A DNA stretch of 64,000 nucleotides from Phycisphaerae bacterium. Its GTDB lineage: Bacteria > Planctomycetota > Phycisphaerae > Phycisphaerales > UBA1924. The stretch spans positions 250,001 through 314,000 of the forward strand of contig JAUIES010000002.1 of assembly GCA_030429705.1 (NCBI GenBank), read 5' to 3'. Shown here piece after piece: positions 46,755 to 54,132 of this stretch (position 1 is its first letter; every line of letters begins with the position of its first letter). Below the pieces are notes generated by a model. That model saw only the letters and a list, made by a program, of their open reading frames with translations. It was not told the origin of the DNA and ran no database searches. The translations under genes were made by a program, and so were the position numbers.

Positions 46755-47048
46755 TCAACCTCCGATGAGGACCGTTGGACAGCACGGCGTACCGAGTGTT
46801 GTTGACAAGGGAACACCCGATGTGGTGTTGACACCGACGACTGCAGAGCCGAGTTTGCCCGCCGGGCGTTTCTGGATGAGAACGGTCGCGCTCCCCACGG
46901 TGACGGCTCCTGTGCAGACAGGACCAGCGACGGAATCACCCATCACGCACGCTGGCATTTTTCCAATGAGCACCGTTGCGACACCCGGACCCACAATGGG
47001 ATCACCTGTCATGCTCATATCGCCGACGCGGGCTGCGGGTGTACCCAT
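46755..47048 (-). CDS. PAAR-domain protein (type VI secretion-type spike tip)
   Basis: From ATG 47048 (AGGAG site 7 bases upstream) this is a 97-residue protein. The sequence is almost entirely the PAAR fold: GTPAARVGDMSMTGDP with the canonical P-A-A-R, then three glycine/valine-rich repeats (VIGPGVATVLIG-like blocks), and CCPTVLIGG at the end. PAAR proteins sharpen the tip of type VI secretion spikes or related contractile devices and can carry effectors. No VgrG, Hcp, sheath or effector gene is nearby, so this is an orphan copy. Confidence 0.88.
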   Translation of the reverse strand: MGTPAARVGDMSMTGDPIVGPGVATVLIGKMPACVMGDSVAGPVCTGAVTVGSATVLIQKRPAGKLGSAVVGVNTTSGVPLSTTLGTPCCPTVLIGG

Positions 47049-47117
47049 ATCGATGCTCCTGTGCGGTCGTCTCGACCCATGGTTCAAGCGTCAACCGCAG
47101 CCGTCACTCACGCAAGA

Positions 47118-48980
47118 TCAATGTGCGTCAGGTCCGATCGCTTCTGCCTCGGCTTCAATCGCGGACTCAGCATCACCCTGGATATAGGTCTGCCCCTTGT
47201 AGGTCTTAGCCCACAGCAGGAAGATCAAGAATGTCGCACCCATGACACCGGCAAAGAACCAGTAATAAGTTGCACCTTCGAGGAAGGTCGTGCCGTCTTC
47301 GTTCTTGAACCGCTCCATGAGGGCATTGACGCCGGCAACATAGAAGTTGCCGAGTGAAACCCCGAGGAAGTAGACACCCATGATGATGCTCTTCATCTTG
47401 GGCGGGCTCTGCGTATAGGCAAACTCGAGGCACACGATCGAGACCAGAATTTCAGCGCTGGTCAAAATGATGTACGCGAGGAACTGCCAGAACACATTGG
47501 GCATGGTGTCGAGATACCCGACGATGCGATCTTCTTCCCACTGCGCGTTGTTGCGTGCCACGATGACAGCTGCGTTGAGAGATCCTGCTCGATGATCGAC
47601 CGGATCGGTTTCTGCGAGTGTTCGGAACATCGCCACCACGCTTGCCTGTTCGAGCGGGATATTGGTGGTGAGATAATGGTCGAGTTGAGCGATCAGCAGA
47701 TCATCACCGCTCAGCGAGCTGTCGACTGCGATGGCGGCATCGCGACTTGTTGCATCATCTGCAAGACCGAAGTAGGTGGCGATCTCGGCCTTCTCCCAAC
47801 CGGAGACTTCTGCAGCCGAAACGCTGCCACGGGTCCAGCGCATCGCGACCTCTTCGGCTGTTTCGTCTTCTGTCGCAGTTGGCACAGACTCAGCATCGGT
47901 CGCGAGATCCACAAACATCGTGCGGGCGATCGGCGATTGCTTGTCTTGCACGCTGGTTTCGATCATCGCGCTGACCACGAACGCAAAACCGGTCAGGAAC
48001 AGGCCGAAACCAATCTTGCGCAGCGGTGTGGGGTCAACAATCTTGCCCACGAGCGGATAAATGACATAGGTGAAGATCGGAATCCCTGTGAGGATCAAGA
48101 TCGGGTTGACCGCCTGGATCTGCGACGGCAGCCAGGTGATACCCAGATCACGGTTCATCTTGTCAGCCTGCAGGACCCATGCCGACCCGGTTTGGTCAAA
48201 GAGCATCCAGAACATGGGCACGAAGATGAGGAACAGCGGCGAGAGATTCAGCAAGGCGCGTCGCCCGGCTTTACTCATTGTCTCGCTCATCCACTTGTCA
48301 AAGCCCGCGGGCGGGACATGGATGAACTCTTTGCGACCCAGCCAGAAGACGAAGGTTGCGATCGCCATAAGGATTCCAGGCAGACCGAATGCCGCCCACG
48401 GGCCATATGAAGCGAGCAGGACGGGGGTGAGCAGAGTACTTGCTGCAGCGCCGAGATTGATGGAAAAATAGAACCAGTTAAAGACCTGCGTGAGCAGCCC
48501 CTTGTTGCCTTTGCCGAACTGATCGCCGACATGGGCTGAGACACACGGCTTGATCCCCCCCGCTCCCATCGCGATCAGGATGAGCCCGGCGAAGAGGAAC
48601 GGCTTCATGTCCCACAAGCCGAGGTGCGGCCCGAGGTCCATCAGCGCCAGCATCCCGTGGCCGAGGCAGTACATCAGGCTGATGAACAGGATCGTCTTGT
48701 ATTTGCCCAGCCAGATATCAGCAATGAGCGCCCCGAGTAGCGGGAAGAAGTAGGCTGCGGCGGTGAACAGGTGATAAACGCTCTTGGCGCTTTCCTCTGA
48801 CATGTACGCCGAGTCGCCACTGGCGGTGATGAGGTGCTGGGTCATGAAGACCGTGAGGATCCCCTTCATGCCATAGAAGGAGAATCGTTCGGCGACCTCG
48901 TTGCCGATGATGTAGGGCACACCCTTGGGCATGCCGGTGAGGTTTTGGTCGGGGGTCGTCCGGGGTTGATACTTGCTCAT
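47118..48980 (-). CDS. POT/PTR family proton-coupled peptide transporter with internal insertion
   Basis: This 620-residue inner-membrane transporter imports di- and tripeptides with protons. The N-terminal motif NEVAERFSFYG is the conserved ExxERFxYYG. GAGGIKPCVSAHVGDQF is the loop that follows, and FNWFYFSINLGA is the second family motif. Typical members have about 500 residues; here about 140 extra residues sit between membrane helices after VVSAMIETSVQ, near residue 350, up to MPNVFWQFLAY. The insert includes a helical region with AEEVAMRWTRGSVSAAEVSG. A CAGAGGAAAA site precedes ATG 48980. Confidence 0.92.
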   Translation of the reverse strand: MSKYQPRTTPDQNLTGMPKGVPYIIGNEVAERFSFYGMKGILTVFMTQHLITASGDSAYMSEESAKSVYHLFTAAAYFFPLLGALIADIWLGKYKTILFISLMYCLGHGMLALMDLGPHLGLWDMKPFLFAGLILIAMGAGGIKPCVSAHVGDQFGKGNKGLLTQVFNWFYFSINLGAAASTLLTPVLLASYGPWAAFGLPGILMAIATFVFWLGRKEFIHVPPAGFDKWMSETMSKAGRRALLNLSPLFLIFVPMFWMLFDQTGSAWVLQADKMNRDLGITWLPSQIQAVNPILILTGIPIFTYVIYPLVGKIVDPTPLRKIGFGLFLTGFAFVVSAMIETSVQDKQSPIARTMFVDLATDAESVPTATEDETAEEVAMRWTRGSVSAAEVSGWEKAEIATYFGLADDATSRDAAIAVDSSLSGDDLLIAQLDHYLTTNIPLEQASVVAMFRTLAETDPVDHRAGSLNAAVIVARNNAQWEEDRIVGYLDTMPNVFWQFLAYIILTSAEILVSIVCLEFAYTQSPPKMKSIIMGVYFLGVSLGNFYVAGVNALMERFKNEDGTTFLEGATYYWFFAGVMGATFLIFLLWAKTYKGQTYIQGDAESAIEAEAEAIGPDAH

Positions 48981-49092
48981 GCGTTTTCCTCTGCGTCACT
49001 GGACCTGCCACGGTAGGGAGTTCGGAGCGATTACACAAGTGGACCCCGCCATCGACCTGCCGCCGGGCATCGGGCTGTGCTAGGCTTTTTGC

Positions 49093-49752
49093 ATGAAACG
49101 AACACATCAACTGGCGGCTTCGACGCTGATCTCTGCACTGCTGCTCGTGACCGGATGCGAAGAATCGGGCTCTGCGTCGTCTGGGGGGGCCGAATTGGCC
49201 GATCAGCCCCAGTCCATGCTGGGTAAATCGGCCGCCAGTGCCCGCGATGTGGCCAACAAGGCCCGGAACCGTGACGGGCAGACGACGGCTCTGGCCGATC
49301 GCCTCGCTGGTTCGGGCACCATCGAGGTCGCCGGGCTTGTCTTTGAGATCCCTGAGGGCTGGGAATCGGTCGCGCCGAGCAACTCGATGCGCGCGGCCCA
49401 GATCAACGCCGGCGAGTGCCTGCTGGTCATGAGTATTGCTTCGGGCTCTGTTGATGCGAATATCGACCGTTGGGCCGGGCAGGTGCTCGATGCGAGCGGC
49501 CAGCCCGACGACCCGATGGTCGAGGAACGCACCGTCAACCGGATCGAGACCACGCTCGTTGAGTTCAACGGGACTTATATGGAAGGGTCGATGCGCGGGC
49601 CCAAGACCGAACGCCCCGATTACACGATGCTCGGAGCCATCATCCCGCAGGGGCGCAGCAGTTTGTTCATCAAACTCACCGGCCCGTCGTACGCCGTTGA
49701 CGATCTGTACGACGACTGGACCGCGTTCATCAACAGCATGAGCCGGCCGTAG
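49093..49752 (+). CDS. Lipoprotein of unknown function
   Basis: The 219-residue protein starts at ATG 49093 and has a clear lipobox LVTGC (acylated Cys near residue 22). After a low-complexity Ser/Gly/Ala linker comes a globular region of about 150 residues (GTIEVAGLVFEIPEGWESVA, IDRWAGQVLD, FIKLTGPSYAVDDLYDDW). This general pattern occurs in planctomycete lipoproteins of unknown function. It is divergent from the POT transporter by 112 bases and convergent with the Fn3-like gene. Confidence 0.78.
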   Translation: MKRTHQLAASTLISALLLVTGCEESGSASSGGAELADQPQSMLGKSAASARDVANKARNRDGQTTALADRLAGSGTIEVAGLVFEIPEGWESVAPSNSMRAAQINAGECLLVMSIASGSVDANIDRWAGQVLDASGQPDDPMVEERTVNRIETTLVEFNGTYMEGSMRGPKTERPDYTMLGAIIPQGRSSLFIKLTGPSYAVDDLYDDWTAFINSMSRP

Positions 49753-49822
49753 TCGATCGCGCAGGTCGCAAGAATCCGCAGCGTCGCAGCGGTTCGGTTG
49801 CAGCCGGGTTCATCCATCACCA

Positions 49823-49857
49823 CAAAAAGACAGCGGAGGGCACACACCCCTCCGCTG
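49823..49857 (-). terminator. Rho-independent terminator
   Basis: Read on the minus strand, a perfect 10-bp stem CAGCGGAGGG / CCCTCCGCTG with a 7-nt loop is followed by TCTTTTTG. It ends the Fn3-like gene at 49890. Confidence 0.9.
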
Positions 49858-49889
49858 CCGCCATAGCCGCCGTCCCAAGCGGTGAATTG

Positions 49890-50564
49890 TTATGCCGCGA
49901 GGGTCAGCCCTTCGCTGCTGGTATTCGTGACGAGCCCGGTGCCGAAGGTCAGGGTCGCGATGTTGGATGGATCGCTGACCCCGCTGGCCCGCTGGGCGAC
50001 GACCACATAGGACACGGTCGCGAGGCCGGTCGGCACCGTGGTGTCGGTGTATTCGTTGGTGGTTGAAGTCCCCGCAAAGGTCCACGGGCCGGGCGTCCCC
50101 CCCACCTCGGTGACTTGTCGGCGGAGTGAGAACTGCGTCCCGTTCGCTCGGCTGCCCTTCCAGTTGATGATGCAATAGCCGAACGCGTTGACGACGAGTT
50201 GAACCTCGGTCGGTGATTCGGGCGGCGGCGTTGGTGTTGGGGCTGCGGGCGCCGGGATCTCGGCCAGGTTGTAGACGCTGTCGTTGTCAGTTGTTTCGGC
50301 GAAGGCCCGGATGGTTTTGACGAGGTCCGCGCCCAGGTCGTACATGCTGTCGACCGAGTCGTTCTGTGTACTCGTCGCGGCTTTGGTCTGACTGCGAAGT
50401 GCCTGGGCGTTCTCGTAATCCGCTCTGGCTTGCTGCGTGCGTGTGCCAAGGTCAGCGAGTTGTGCGACGGTCAGCCCGATCGCGGCTGGGTCCTTGCCCC
50501 AGACAGGGATGTGTGTTTCAAAGAACTGGATACGGTCAACGAGTGTGCGAGGGATCACAGACAT
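49890..50564 (-). CDS. Helical protein with proline-rich linker and Fn3-like domain
   Basis: The 224-residue protein starts at ATG 50564 behind ACAGGAG. Residues 1-100 are helical (TLVDRIQFFETHIPVWG, QQARADYENAQALRSQT). A Pro-rich linker at about 103-120 (IPAPAAPTPTPPPESPTEV) leads to a beta-sandwich of about 95 residues that reads as a fibronectin type III module (GTPGPWTFAGTSTTNEYTDT, then VSYVVVAQRASGVSDPS). There is no signal peptide. I know similar planctomycete proteins only as uncharacterised. A strong terminator follows. Confidence 0.72.
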   Translation of the reverse strand: MSVIPRTLVDRIQFFETHIPVWGKDPAAIGLTVAQLADLGTRTQQARADYENAQALRSQTKAATSTQNDSVDSMYDLGADLVKTIRAFAETTDNDSVYNLAEIPAPAAPTPTPPPESPTEVQLVVNAFGYCIINWKGSRANGTQFSLRRQVTEVGGTPGPWTFAGTSTTNEYTDTTVPTGLATVSYVVVAQRASGVSDPSNIATLTFGTGLVTNTSSEGLTLAA

Positions 50565-50736
50565 GGTCAGTCTCCTGTCAGAGGACGCCGATCCGCACAG
50601 ACTCGGGCTGTTTGTGGCGATCCGCCCGATGCGTCCGCCGCAAGTTGGTTTCGGCGTGCTCGGCTGCGGACTTTGAGAAAAGTGGTCTGTGCGACGGGCG
50701 GCTGCGCAGACTTTGCGCGAACGGGGGAGGGGGCGT

Positions 50737-50772
50737 ACGCAGAGGACGCGAAGAACGCAGAGGTCGCGAAGA
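50737..50772. repeat. Two tandem 18-bp repeats
   Basis: ACGCAGAGGACGCGAAGA (50737-50754) and ACGCAGAGGTCGCGAAGA (50755-50772) are identical except for one base. They sit in the gap between the sigma factor gene and the Fn3-like gene, and the sequence continues AGCAGG. This type of purine-rich repeat is common as a dispersed intergenic element in several bacterial groups, so it may be a fragment of one. Confidence 0.5.
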
Positions 50773-50810
50773 AAGCAGGATCAGGTTGCTTTCCGTGCGG
50801 TCTCGTACGG

Positions 50811-51452
50811 TCAGCGTGTCTGGTCACCTGATTGCTTGGAATCCGTGGGTTCGTGCGGACCGTCGGTCGCAGGTGGCATCTTCAATCGACGAATGATTCG
50901 ATTTAGTTGAGCACCGATCGTTGAAATGGCAATGCCGTTGTTTTCTGCGATCACGCGCAACTTGTGTCCGCGAACGAAACGATCGACGAGCATTTGACGA
51001 TGACGATCGTCCAATTTGCCCAATTGGCTCTTTATGTAAGCGCGACCGAATGTTATCGGTTCCGTCGCTACTGTCGACGGCGGCTTTGCTTCCAAAATGG
51101 CGGACCCAGTTCCGTTGATGTGCGCTTGACGCGTGCCGTTGCGGCGCCCAGCATCGAGACAGGAGTTATACAACATGCGATACATGTACGCCTCCGGTCG
51201 TCCGGATGCCTGAATGCGTCCCCAGTGCTGAAAAATCTTGGAAAAGTTCTCCTGAACGGCATCTTCGGCATCGGCATGGTTGCCGAGCAATCTCTTGGCG
51301 ATACCAAAGAACGGGCCGGCGTGTTCGGCAACGACCGAAGCGAAATCCTCGCCCGGCGCGACCTGCACCGGGGGGGCTTCCTCACCCAAGGCCTCGGCTG
51401 GCAGCGGCGTGTTCGTATCGCCGCTGCCAGCATTGCCTCGATCCAACTTCAT
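50811..51452 (-). CDS. ECF-type RNA polymerase sigma factor
   Basis: This 213-residue extracytoplasmic-function-type sigma factor carries region 2 at about 38-105 (FFGIAKRLLGNHADAEDAVQ and a -10-recognition helix) and region 4 at about 140-190 (LGKLDDRHRQMLVDRFVRGH, then ISTIGAQLNRIIRRL). The N-terminus is an acidic 35-residue extension. The start (51452) overlaps the stop of the upstream gene (51449) by four bases. Its target promoters cannot be read from this window. Confidence 0.9.
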   Translation of the reverse strand: MKLDRGNAGSGDTNTPLPAEALGEEAPPVQVAPGEDFASVVAEHAGPFFGIAKRLLGNHADAEDAVQENFSKIFQHWGRIQASGRPEAYMYRMLYNSCLDAGRRNGTRQAHINGTGSAILEAKPPSTVATEPITFGRAYIKSQLGKLDDRHRQMLVDRFVRGHKLRVIAENNGIAISTIGAQLNRIIRRLKMPPATDGPHEPTDSKQSGDQTR

Positions 51453-51925
51453 GTCTTCTGCCGGAAGCTGCGCCGCGCCTTCGCTCGCGCTGCCGCCCTC
51501 TTGCCGACGCGTTGCCTCAGGTTGTACAGCAGCTGCTTCCTGTTGTTGCGGCGCATCTTCGACATCGCTTCCAGTTTCTCGGCGATCAACTCGTCTTCGA
51601 TCGCTCTGGTCGCGATTGCGCGCTGCTTGCGGATCTCCTGCACATGCCTCAGCAGGGTCAGGTGCTGATCGCTCGGTTGACGGGCGATCAGGGTGTTCGT
51701 CTCGACGATCAGGGTCACGCTTTGCTGCTCGGTGCAGTCCCGCGGGGCGGTCATGATCATCTGTGTTAAACGCTCCTTCGCGTGCTCGAGCGAGAGACTC
51801 GCGTCGGGCGGCAGCGAAGGGATTTTCTTGTTAGGTGTCGATCGGTCATTTTTGCCTCCTACGGCTGGGCCGTCATCGGGGTCCTGCTGTTCATCAACAG
51901 TGAGGAGGCTTTTGGGTTGTGCCAT
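51449..51925 (-). CDS. Small protein co-translated with the sigma factor
   Basis: From ATG 51925 (AAGGA site 8 bases upstream) this is a 158-residue protein. It has a polar, low-complexity N-terminus (DEQQDPDDGPAVGGKNDRST), then two helical blocks (SLSLEHAKERLTQMIMTAPR; HLTLLRHVQEIRKQRAIATR) and a strongly basic tail (RQRVGKRAAARAKARRSF). It has no membrane helix. The four-base overlap with the sigma gene means they are made together, so an anti-sigma or regulatory partner is possible but is inference. Confidence 0.7.
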   Translation of the reverse strand: MAQPKSLLTVDEQQDPDDGPAVGGKNDRSTPNKKIPSLPPDASLSLEHAKERLTQMIMTAPRDCTEQQSVTLIVETNTLIARQPSDQHLTLLRHVQEIRKQRAIATRAIEDELIAEKLEAMSKMRRNNRKQLLYNLRQRVGKRAAARAKARRSFRQKT

Positions 51926-52109
51926 GGTCTGGTCCTTCGTGTCCCGGCGATTGATTCGAAGTGATGCGCCTCTGGCTGCGCGTTGTGGCATTGGTGTTGG
52001 CGAAAGCCGCCCAACGAGGACGGCCTTCACCACCGTGGCGATCAGTTTATCAAGACCGGGCTTGGAAGGTCCGCTTGGTGACCGCGCGACCCATCAGCCT
52101 TCTCACCTC

Positions 52110-52787
52110 CTACTCATTGCCCCCGGGACGCGTCTGCGCATCGGTCAGGGTGTTCGTGGTTCCGTTGGTCTCGGACTCGGTTGTGTCGGTCACAGTCCAC
52201 ATGGTTGAAGTGGATGTACCCTCGGTATCAGGAGCGTGATTTGTGCTCCAAGTGTGCAATGTCGGTGTTCCGGTGTTCATCGTCCCGCCGGAATAGGTGG
52301 CTCCGGAGAGCGTGTCGCCTGTCCAGGTGCCGCCGGTGAGCGTGCCGCCAGTGAAGGTGACATCGGTGAATGTCGCGCCGGTCAGTGTGCCGCCGGTGGT
52401 GGTCATCCCGGGCCACGCGGTCTGTGTGAAGGTCACATCGGTGAGCGTCAGTGTGCCGAAAGTCAGACCGGTGATCGTGGTGGGCGAGGTGCCAGTGGCA
52501 CCGGTTGTGAAACCAGTGGTGTTGGTCGTCGAACCAGTTGTGCGGCCCGTTGTCCAGTCCAGATTGGTCATGTCCACGGTGTCATCGATCGTGACATTGG
52601 TGAAAGTGACGCCTGTGAACACGGTGTCGGTGAGCGTCAATGCGTTGGTCGCAGTCCCCGTGGTACCGGTCAGGCCGGTCTGTGTCACGGTTGCTGTGCA
52701 TCCGCCGATACCGACGCCGAGTCCGACGATGCCGGCGAGAATGGCGGCGTTGACGATCGATTTCGATTTATTCATAGAAGCAAACAT
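52110..52787 (-). CDS. Thr/Gly-rich beta-helix lipoprotein (pentapeptide-type repeat)
   Basis: The 225-residue protein starts at ATG 52787 behind an AGGAG site. A lipobox (GIGGC, Cys30) ends the signal sequence. The rest is dominated by a five-residue period of Thr, Gly and hydrophobic residues, for example TLTDT-VFTGV-TFTNV at 51-65 and TLTGA-TFTDV-TFTGG around 134-148. This resembles pentapeptide-repeat quadrilateral helices, but with Thr in most inward or flanking positions rather than the usual A(D/N)LXX. It is probably an outer-membrane lipoprotein with a rigid rod shape. The plus-strand frame over the same bases has no signal peptide. Confidence 0.78.
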   Translation of the reverse strand: MFASMNKSKSIVNAAILAGIVGLGVGIGGCTATVTQTGLTGTTGTATNALTLTDTVFTGVTFTNVTIDDTVDMTNLDWTTGRTTGSTTNTTGFTTGATGTSPTTITGLTFGTLTLTDVTFTQTAWPGMTTTGGTLTGATFTDVTFTGGTLTGGTWTGDTLSGATYSGGTMNTGTPTLHTWSTNHAPDTEGTSTSTMWTVTDTTESETNGTTNTLTDAQTRPGGNE

Positions 52788-53049
52788 GGTGTCTCCTGCT
52801 TTCTGCGGTTTGTTCCGCGTATGTTCTGGCCGCGACTGTCACGGCGTCTGCACTCATGACGAAGCCCGCAATCGGGATTCCGCGCGTCATCGAAGAAAAA
52901 TTCAAATGTCTTCAGAGCCCGGCCAAAGCCGGCGTGAGAAAAAAAGGAATCCCCGCGCGCGGAATTGCGCCGCCCGCCATCGTCTGTGCAGTGAACCCAC
53001 CCTTCGGCCGCATCCCGTGCAAGCCGGTCGAACCGCCCAGGAGAATGCC

Positions 53050-53214
53050 ATGCTTGAATCATTCATCAAAACCAGCATCACCATGACAGGCACAACCATG
53101 ACCTGTTGGGGGGCCGCGATTCACAATCCGGTGATGGTCGAATCCGGGCTCGTCCTGCTTTTCCTGTCCGTCGGGGTTGTCACCCTGTTTGATGGCGGGC
53201 TGCGAAAGAAGTAG
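53050..53214 (+). CDS. 54-residue single-pass membrane peptide
   Basis: ATG 53050 is preceded by CAGGAG at 6 bases. The short protein reads MLESFIKTSITMTGTTMTCW and then a hydrophobic helix (SGLVLLFLSVGVVTLFDGG) ending in RKK. Size, ribosome site and membrane segment with a basic end suggest a real small membrane gene, and a perfect terminator follows 52 bases later. Its function is unknown. Confidence 0.6.
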   Translation: MLESFIKTSITMTGTTMTCWGAAIHNPVMVESGLVLLFLSVGVVTLFDGGLRKK

Positions 53215-53265
53215 CGACAGGCTTCAACATCAGCATCGAACGCGATGCTGGAAGAGATGGACTTG

Positions 53266-53300
53266 AACAGGCCCACGCCGGGAACGGCGTGGGCCTGTTT
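53266..53300 (+). terminator. Strong rho-independent terminator
   Basis: A 14-bp perfect stem (AACAGGCCCACGCC with GGCGTGGGCCTGTT, loop of six bases) ends in TTT. It follows the 54-residue membrane peptide gene and is oriented for it. Confidence 0.85.
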
Positions 53301-54132
53301 CATGCGCTCAGCACAGAATCTGTCCATCTGTCCCCCACCGATGCCACTCAAACTGGTGGTGTCAATTATGATCAGTCTGCGCGAGGGCACGCTCAGCTCG
53401 TTTTTATCGGCGATCAGCGCAGAAGATGCGCGGTGCTTCGGCCATCGGGGGGGCGTTTCCGGTCCGAGAACGCGCCGCAACGACCAGATAACGGCCTGCA
53501 GCGCTCTGATGTTGGACTACATTGCTCTGATGGAGGGCTCCATTGCTCTGATGTTGTACTACATTGCTCTGATGGAGGGCTCCATTGCTCTGCTGCAGGC
53601 CTCCATTGCTCTGCTGGAGGGCAGCATTGCTCTGATGTTGGACAACATCGCGCCGATGGAGGGCCGCATGACGCCGTTGCATGACACCATCGCACTGTCG
53701 CCGGGCACAGGCTGTGGCTCGCGAGCAAGCCGAAGGTTCACATCGTTCGAGCAGCACACGAGTGCAGCAGCCCGCACGACCCAGCAAACCGAACACCCGT
53801 TCGGGTTCGGCGACCGGCAAGCAGGCGTGGTCACACCCGTCAGACACGAAGCGTGAACCGCGTTCTCGGACGGATCGCGGCGGTTTGGGGCCTGGGGCAC
53901 GATTTCCGGACACAATCGCACCAGAATGGGTGAAGTCGCGTGACAAATCTGGTAGCCTCACGCTTATCAACAGACCTTGGGCATGCTCGCGTGGGTGAAC
54001 CGGGTCAGACAAATGGACACATCGGTGTGACCGAAGAGCCCTGCCTCGGGCTGCAGTTTGTGCTTGACGACGCAGTGTGACCCCGGCTCATCGCCCTCAC
54101 AACGAACACTGAGAGAACATCAGGAGACCACC
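53301..54132. other. 832-base region without a supported gene
   Basis: The region contains the 21-bp tandem repeat array at 53500-53709. It has several open frames on both strands, none with a convincing start, signal peptide or family match. The plus-strand frame through the array encodes a heptad pattern; a minus-strand frame encodes Gln/Asn/Ser/His-rich repeats. I cannot support either as a gene. Confidence 0.6.
53500..53709. repeat. 21-bp tandem repeat array, about ten units
   Basis: Consecutive 21-base units begin ATTGCTCTGATG or close variants: at least eight units from 53521 to 53688 are recognisable, with a diverged unit at each end. Two unit types alternate, one ending GAGGGCTCC and one ending TTGTACTAC or TTGGACAAC, giving a 42-base higher-order period. 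Unit 53521-53541 and unit 53563-53583 are identical. In the frame of the units, the plus strand would encode seven-residue repeats such as IALMEGS and IALMLYY. Confidence 0.9.

Noticed and set aside
52236-52859. Plus-strand open frame opposite the beta-helix lipoprotein
   Set aside because: The Val/Pro- and Gly-rich translations come from the complementary strand of a repeat; no start site or signal peptide, whereas the minus strand has a lipobox and ribosome site.
53500-53709. CRISPR array
   Set aside because: Units are contiguous with no variable spacers and differ in their ends, so this is a tandem repeat, not a CRISPR.
53404-54012. Minus-strand open frame through the 21-bp array
   Set aside because: Gln/Asn/Ser/His-rich repeats without a supported start; more likely the reverse of the tandem repeat. 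I report only the repeat array.
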